54,447 nucleotides of DNA. Origin: Lysobacteraceae bacterium (GTDB lineage Bacteria; Pseudomonadota; Gammaproteobacteria; Xanthomonadales; Xanthomonadaceae). Positions 49,787 through 54,447 of this stretch are shown here, one piece after another. The notes beneath the pieces are model-generated. The model did no database searches. It saw nothing but the letters and a program-made list of their open reading frames with translations, and was not told the DNA's origin. Numbering within the stretch: position 1 is the stretch's first letter; the number at the start of each line of letters is the position of its first letter. The position numbers were made by a program, and so were the translations under genes. The stretch lies in NCBI GenBank assembly GCA_003241895.1, contig QBLY01000018.1:1-54447 (forward strand). The letters run 5' to 3'.

Positions 49787-50826
49787 GGAGCGGCGGCAGT
49801 GGCCGGAACCGTGGCGATTTCGCGCGACAGCTGGTAGACCGCCATCGCGTACATCGGCGAGCGGTTGTAGCGGGTGATGGTGTAGAAATTCCGGAAGCCG
49901 AGCCAGTGCTCGATGCCGTCGTTGCCGTCGAAGGTCAGAAGGGTGGCGCTGAGGTCGTGGCCCTGCGCGGTGGCCGGGCGGTAGCCCTTCGCACCCAGCT
50001 CGGCCAGGCTGTACTTGGCCTCCAGCGTGTCGGGCTTGAACGGCTCGGCGCCGGGCGCCTGGGTGGCCAGCGCAACCACCGGCTCGCCCTTCTGCCAGCC
50101 GTGCGCGACGAAATAATTGGCGACCGAAGCGAACACGTCGGGCAGCGACCCGAACAGGTCGCGGCGGCCGTTGCCGTCGCCGTCGCGGGCGTAGGCGCGG
50201 TAGCTCGAGGGCATGAACTGGCCGTAACCCATCGCGCCGGCATAGCTGCCTTTGAGCGCCGCCAGGTCGAGGTTTTCTTCCTTGGCCAGCACCATCACCT
50301 GCGCCAGTTCGCCCTGGAAGAACTTCGTGCGCATCGCCTCGCGCTCGACCTGGTCGGGCTTGCCGCTGATGGGATAGAAGAACGCCAGCGTGTACAGCGC
50401 GTCGAGCACCGGGTAGCTGCCGGTGTTGCCGCCGTAGCTGGTCTCGACGCCGATGATGGCGACGATGATCTCGGCCGGCACGCCGGTATCGGCCTCCACC
50501 TTGGCCAACTGGTCGCGGTGGCGCGCCAGGAAAGCGCGGCCCTGCGTGATGCGGCGATCGACGATGAAGATCGGCCGGTACTGCTTCCAGGTCTTGACCG
50601 ACTCGGCCGGGCGCGACATGGCGTCGACGATGCCCTGCCGGTAGTTGGAGCGGTCCAGCCAGGCGTTGATTTCAGCCGGCTCGAGCCCGTATTGCCCGGC
50701 CGTTTCGGCGACGAAGGCGGCGCGCTGCGCGGGGTCGGCCTGGCGTGCACCGGCAGGCTGGGCGAGGGCGGCGGCGCTGGCCAGCAGCAGCAGCGGGGCG
50801 AACAGGCGGAGTGCGATTCGGGGCAT
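49783..50826 (-). CDS. mltB: lytic murein transglycosylase B
   Basis: A 347-residue lytic transglycosylase (family 3). A signal peptide (IALRLFAPLLLLASAAALAQ) is followed by a helical domain and the catalytic glutamate in IGVETSYGGNTG, with GAMGYGQFMPSSYRAYA also typical. It lacks the lipobox cysteine of E. coli MltB, so it is probably soluble in the periplasm. ATG 50826 is chosen because it begins the signal peptide. It lies 70 bp downstream of rodA. Confidence 0.88.
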   Translation of the reverse strand: MPRIALRLFAPLLLLASAAALAQPAGARQADPAQRAAFVAETAGQYGLEPAEINAWLDRSNYRQGIVDAMSRPAESVKTWKQYRPIFIVDRRITQGRAFLARHRDQLAKVEADTGVPAEIIVAIIGVETSYGGNTGSYPVLDALYTLAFFYPISGKPDQVEREAMRTKFFQGELAQVMVLAKEENLDLAALKGSYAGAMGYGQFMPSSYRAYARDGDGNGRRDLFGSLPDVFASVANYFVAHGWQKGEPVVALATQAPGAEPFKPDTLEAKYSLAELGAKGYRPATAQGHDLSATLLTFDGNDGIEHWLGFRNFYTITRYNRSPMYAMAVYQLSREIATVPATAAAP

Positions 50827-50896
50827 GGGTCTGGTCGTGTCCGGGATGCCGCAATTTAACACGACCCGGCTGCACCACAGCCCTGCCCAGTCAGTT

Positions 50897-52003
50897 TCAA
50901 GTCATGAATTTTCGGTGCGCGTGCACCGACATCACCATGCCAAAGCCCACCAGCAGCGACACTGCCGAGGTGCCGCCGTAGCTGAGCAGGGGCATGGGCA
51001 CGCCCACTACCGGCAGCAGCCCGGCGACCATGCCGCCGTTCACGATCACGTAGACCGAGAACGTCATCGCCAGCGCGCCGGCCAGGATGCGCGAATAGCC
51101 GTCCCGGGCCCCCGCCGCCAGCCAGATGCAGCGGCCGACGATGAACAGGTACAGCGCCAGCAGCGTCACCACGCCCAGCCAGCCCCATTCCTCCGACAGC
51201 ACCGAGAAAATGAAGTCGGTGGTGTGCTCGGGCAGGAAATCCAGGTGCGACTGGCTGCCCTGCCCCCAGCCCTTGCCGCTGAAGCCACCCGAGCCGATGG
51301 CGATCTTGGACTGGATGATGTTCCAGCCCGTGCCCAGCGGGTCGGACTCGGGGTCCAGGAAGGTCAGCACGCGCTCGCGCTGGTGCGGCAGCAGGAACGG
51401 CCACACCGCCGGCAGCGAGGCCAGGCCCAGGCCGGCGAACAGGCCGATGCGCCACCAGGCGATGCCCGCCAGGTAGATCGCGAACGCCCCCGAGGCGGCC
51501 ACCAGCATGCCGGTGCCCAGGTCGGGCTGCTTGATGATCATGGCCACGGGCACGCCGATGATGACGGCGGCCACGGCCAGCGACCCCCACCGGGGCGGCA
51601 GCACCACGCCGTGCAGGTACCAGGCCAGCATCATCGGCACCGACAGCTTCAGCAGCTCGCCCGGCTGCAGGTAGAACACGCCCAGGTCCAGCCACAGGTT
51701 GGCGCTTCGCCCCGATCCGAACACGAACACCAGCGCCAGCAGCACCAGGCTGAGCGCGTAGGCCGCCGGCGTCCACAGCCTGAGCTTGGCCGGCGTGACC
51801 CGCGACACCAGCACCATCGCGCCCAGGCCCAGCCCGAACCGCGCCGCCTGCGAAACGAACAGCCGCGTGTTGTCGCCGCCGGCGCTGGCCAGCACCACCA
51901 GGCTGATCGCCATCACGCACAGCAGCGCCAGCAGCAGCGGCAGGTCTACCTTTTCGAACAGCCGGGCCAGGATCTCGCGCAGCCAGCGCACCAGGCCGAT
52001 CAT
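50897..52003 (-). CDS. rodA: rod shape-determining glycosyltransferase RodA
   Basis: A 368-residue SEDS-family protein that polymerises glycan strands during cell elongation. About ten membrane helices are visible. Family motifs include LQPGELLKLSVPMMLAWYL, IIKQPDLGTGMLVAASGA and GWNIIQSKIAIGSGGFSGKG, followed by LDFLPEHTTDFIFSVLSEEW and LPVVGVPMPLLSYGGTSAVS. The ATG at 52003 overlaps the stop of mrdA by 4 bp, in keeping with their tight functional partnership. Upstream reading-frame sequence before this ATG is antisense-like and left out. Confidence 0.93.
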   Translation of the reverse strand: MIGLVRWLREILARLFEKVDLPLLLALLCVMAISLVVLASAGGDNTRLFVSQAARFGLGLGAMVLVSRVTPAKLRLWTPAAYALSLVLLALVFVFGSGRSANLWLDLGVFYLQPGELLKLSVPMMLAWYLHGVVLPPRWGSLAVAAVIIGVPVAMIIKQPDLGTGMLVAASGAFAIYLAGIAWWRIGLFAGLGLASLPAVWPFLLPHQRERVLTFLDPESDPLGTGWNIIQSKIAIGSGGFSGKGWGQGSQSHLDFLPEHTTDFIFSVLSEEWGWLGVVTLLALYLFIVGRCIWLAAGARDGYSRILAGALAMTFSVYVIVNGGMVAGLLPVVGVPMPLLSYGGTSAVSLLVGFGMVMSVHAHRKFMT

Positions 52004-53862
52004 CGCGTGGTGTCCTCGGGCGGCGGCACCAGCCAGGCGTCGAGGATCTTGCGCGCCACCGGCGCCGCGGCGCCGGACCCCGAGCCGCCGTGTTCCACCA
52101 GCACCGCGATGGCGATGGTCGGCTCGGCCGCCGGCGCATAGGCGATGAACCACGCCTGGTGGCGCAGGTGGTAGGGCAGGTCGGCGGGTTTGATGCTGGC
52201 CAGGCCGCGGCGACTGGTGCGCTGCGCGGTGCCGGACTTGCCGGCCATGCGGTACGCGGCGCCGCTGGCGGCGGCGCGGCCCGAGCCGGTGGGGCCGTGC
52301 ATCACGGCCTCCAGGCCGTCACGCACGGCGGCGAGATTGGCGTCGTCGGCCGCCACGCGCACGCCGGGCGGCTGCACTTCGACCACGCGCGACTGGTCGA
52401 ACCCGGCCTGGGTTTCGCGCACCAGGTGCGGGCGGTGGCGCACCCCGCCGTTGGCGATCATGGCGGTGCCCTGCGCCAGCTGCAGCGGCGAGGTGACCCA
52501 GAAGCCTTGGCCGATGCCGGCGTTGACGGTGTCGCCGGGATACCACTGGGTGTTGAGCTGGCGGCGCTTCCAGCTGCGCGAGGGGCGCACGCCGGAAATC
52601 TCGCCGCTCAAGTCGATTCCCGTCGGCTCGCCGAATCCCAGCCGCTTGAAGAAGGTGTCCAGCCGGTCCACGCCCAGGTCCAGGGCCAGCTTGAAGTAGT
52701 ACGTGTTCACCGACTGCGCCAGCGATTCGCGCAGGTCCACCGATCCGTGGCCCCCCGGCCGCCAGTCGCGGTAGCCGCGCGCCTGCCCGGGCAGGAAGAA
52801 CTCACCGGTCGAAAGCGTGCGGTCCTGGGGCGTGCGCAGGCCATATTCCAGGCCCGCCAGCGCCATGAACGGCTTGATGGTGGAGCCCGGTGGGAAGCCA
52901 CCCAGCACGTTGCGATTGAACAGCGGCCGCGACGGACCCTGCAGCGCTTCCCAGTCCTTGTGGCTGATGCCGTTGATGAAAAGGTTGGGGTCGTAGCCCG
53001 GCAGGCTGACCATGGCCAGCACCTCCCCGGTGGCTGGATCCAGGGCCACGGCCGCACCGTCCTTGCCCTCGAAGGCGTCCACCATGGCCTGCTGCAGCCG
53101 GGCGTCCACGCTCAGGTACAGATCGGCGCCGGGCCGCGCATCGTGCCGGCGCAGCACGCCCAGCGCGCGGCCCTCGACGTTGGTTTCGATTTCCTCGTAG
53201 CCGATTTCGCCGCGCAGCCGGTCTTCGTAATAGCGCTCGATGCCGGCCTTGCCGATGTGCGTCAGGGCGGCATTGCGGCTGTCGCCCATGGCTTCCAGGT
53301 CGGCCACGTCCACCCGCCCGACGTAGCCGATGATGTGCGAGAACAGCGGTCCGTACGGGTAGCGCCGCGTAAGGTAGGGCACCACTTCCACGCCGGGGAA
53401 GCGGTGCCGGTTGACGGCCAGGCGCGCCAGCTCGGCCTCGTCCAGGCGCAGCTTCAGCGGGATCGCCCGGAAGCCGCGGGTGGCGCGCCGCGCCTGCCCG
53501 AAGCGCTGGACTTCATCCGGATCCAGCTGCACCAGCTCGCCCAGGCCGGCCAGGGTCTGGTCGAGGTCGCGCACCTGTTCGGGCACGATTTCCAGGCGGT
53601 AGGCGGGCACGTTGTCGGCCAGCAGCCGGCCGTTGCGGTCGTAGATCAGGCCTCGCGCCGGCACGATCGGGCGCGGCTTGATGCGGTTGGCCTCCGAGCG
53701 CGTCTGGTACTCCTCGTGCTGCAGCACCTGCAGCCGGAAGTAGCCGCCGGCCAGCCCCAGCATCGCCACCGTGATGCCCAGCAATCCCAGCAGCGCGCGC
53801 CGCCGGAACTGCTCGGCTTCGGCGTTCACGTTCTTGAGCTTGGGCCGGGGCGGGGCTCGCAT
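52000..53862 (-). CDS. mrdA: penicillin-binding protein 2
   Basis: A 620-residue class B PBP, the transpeptidase of the elongation complex. One membrane anchor (LLGLLGITVAMLGLAGGYFR) is followed by a pedestal domain and the transpeptidase domain with STIK (S about residue 327 in GFPPGSTIKPFMAL), SVN in SLAQSVNTYYFK and KSGTAQ in AGKSGTAQRTS. The start is ATG 53862; a GTG six bases earlier (53868) is equally possible. It lies directly after mreD and overlaps rodA by 4 bp. Partner of RodA. Confidence 0.93.
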   Translation of the reverse strand: MRAPPRPKLKNVNAEAEQFRRRALLGLLGITVAMLGLAGGYFRLQVLQHEEYQTRSEANRIKPRPIVPARGLIYDRNGRLLADNVPAYRLEIVPEQVRDLDQTLAGLGELVQLDPDEVQRFGQARRATRGFRAIPLKLRLDEAELARLAVNRHRFPGVEVVPYLTRRYPYGPLFSHIIGYVGRVDVADLEAMGDSRNAALTHIGKAGIERYYEDRLRGEIGYEEIETNVEGRALGVLRRHDARPGADLYLSVDARLQQAMVDAFEGKDGAAVALDPATGEVLAMVSLPGYDPNLFINGISHKDWEALQGPSRPLFNRNVLGGFPPGSTIKPFMALAGLEYGLRTPQDRTLSTGEFFLPGQARGYRDWRPGGHGSVDLRESLAQSVNTYYFKLALDLGVDRLDTFFKRLGFGEPTGIDLSGEISGVRPSRSWKRRQLNTQWYPGDTVNAGIGQGFWVTSPLQLAQGTAMIANGGVRHRPHLVRETQAGFDQSRVVEVQPPGVRVAADDANLAAVRDGLEAVMHGPTGSGRAAASGAAYRMAGKSGTAQRTSRRGLASIKPADLPYHLRHQAWFIAYAPAAEPTIAIAVLVEHGGSGSGAAAPVARKILDAWLVPPPEDTTR

Positions 53863-53870
53863 GGCCACGC

Positions 53871-54365
53871 TCAGGCGCCGCGCTCGCGCTCACGCAGGCG
53901 CAGGCGCAGCTCGTCAAGCATCAGGAACAGCCAGGGCCACAGGGCCAAACCCACCAGGGGCGAAATCCACGTCCCCCACGGCGCCAGCCCGTCGCCGCTG
54001 GCCAGCCGGATGGCCTGTGCGATCAGGCGGTCGTTGAGCAGCAGCACGAACACCGCGAGCGCCTGCTGCCACAGCGGGAAGAAGCGCAGGCGGGCGCGGA
54101 AACGCTGCACCAGGAAGGCCAGCACCACCAGCCGCAGCGCCTGCTCGCCCAACAGCGTGCCCGAGACGAGGTCGGCGGCCAGGCCCGCGATGAAGGCGAC
54201 GCCCAGGCCCACCCGGTCGGGCGCTTCGAGCATCCAGTAGCACAGCAGCATCGCCAGCAGGTAGGGCCGCGCCACGTTGACGCCCGCAGGCAGCGGCACC
54301 ACCAGCACCAGCAGGCTGGCGAGAAGGCTGCCGTAAACCAGCCACGAGGACGGCGTGCGGGTCAT
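53871..54365 (-). CDS. mreD: rod shape-determining protein MreD
   Basis: A 164-residue integral membrane protein with five predicted helices (LVYGSLLASLLVLVVPLPAG; YLLAMLLCYWMLEAPDRVGL; GVAFIAGLAADLVSGTLLGE). The segment PYLLAMLLCYWMLEAP and the DLVSGTLLGEQAL turn are typical of MreD, which links MreC to the RodA-PBP2 complex. The ATG overlaps the stop of the upstream mreC fragment by 4 bp. Confidence 0.9.
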   Translation of the reverse strand: MTRTPSSWLVYGSLLASLLVLVVPLPAGVNVARPYLLAMLLCYWMLEAPDRVGLGVAFIAGLAADLVSGTLLGEQALRLVVLAFLVQRFRARLRFFPLWQQALAVFVLLLNDRLIAQAIRLASGDGLAPWGTWISPLVGLALWPWLFLMLDELRLRLRERERGA

Positions 54366-54447
54366 GGTCGCGGTGCTCCGGCGGGCGCCGCGGTGGCGGC
54401 GTCCACGGGTTCGCCGGGCCCGGCGGCGGGCTCGGCCACTTCCGGGG
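54362..54447 (-). CDS. mreC: MreC, C-terminal end only (cut by window edge)
   Basis: The window holds 27 codons and the stop of the gene before mreD. The residues are a Pro/Ala-rich tail (PEVAEPAAGPGEPVDA in part), which suits the variable C-terminus of MreC. The call rests mainly on the position before mreD and the ATGA overlap, since no MreC core is inside the window. Confidence 0.65.
   Translation of the reverse strand, partial: PEVAEPAAGPGEPVDAATAAPAGAPRP

Overview
The window is a high-GC (roughly 70%), gene-dense chromosomal segment with no rRNA, tRNA, CRISPR array or intact mobile element that I can see. Gene content points to a gammaproteobacterium of the Lysobacteraceae/Xanthomonadaceae type (Lysobacter, Luteimonas and relatives). 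The pointers are a split B12-dependent ribonucleotide reductase with a histone H1-like gene between its halves, a peptidase-C39 exporter with an HlyD adaptor, and the rlpA/mltB/rodA/mrdA/mre and dacA/ybeD/lipB/lipA order. This placement is an inference from gene content.

Left part (1-18204). It opens with a mrfA-mrfB DNA-repair helicase/exonuclease pair. DUF2059 and OsmC genes follow, then a leftward three-gene unit (CheB-CheR-PAS fusion, Crp-like regulator, small PAS protein). A winged-helix regulator stands divergent to a Thermus/Rickettsia-type isocitrate dehydrogenase, with a promoter and an inverted repeat between them. Next come EcsC, two secreted proteins with TonB-C-like ends, DUF2007 and SH3 genes, and a C39 peptidase ABC exporter with its HlyD adaptor but no visible peptide substrate.

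Middle (18205-23770). A broken IS3-family transposase tail lies beside a distinctly AT-richer two-gene cassette of unknown function (18716-19605). This is the only clearly foreign-looking coding DNA in the window and the best candidate for something undescribed. Beyond it lies nrdJb / histone H1-like / nrdJa, read leftward from a promoter with an NrdR-like box just downstream.

Right part. A long rightward run (24081-40213) carries a DegP/Q protease, a YqjD/YqjE-like envelope-stress group with a PerM transporter, a HAD phosphatase, an M17 aminopeptidase, a MacAB-like ABC efflux set with two permeases, RarD, and a molybdenum-hydroxylase block (SufU-like scaffold, XdhC, MocA, 2Fe-2S subunit, Moco subunit). 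The remainder (40218-54447) reads leftward: EamA and Ada, the Prc protease, lipA-lipB-ybeD, a diguanylate cyclase inserted before dacA, then rlpA-mltB-rodA-mrdA-mreD and the end of mreC. That stretch holds the rod-shape and peptidoglycan machinery together with lipoate synthesis.
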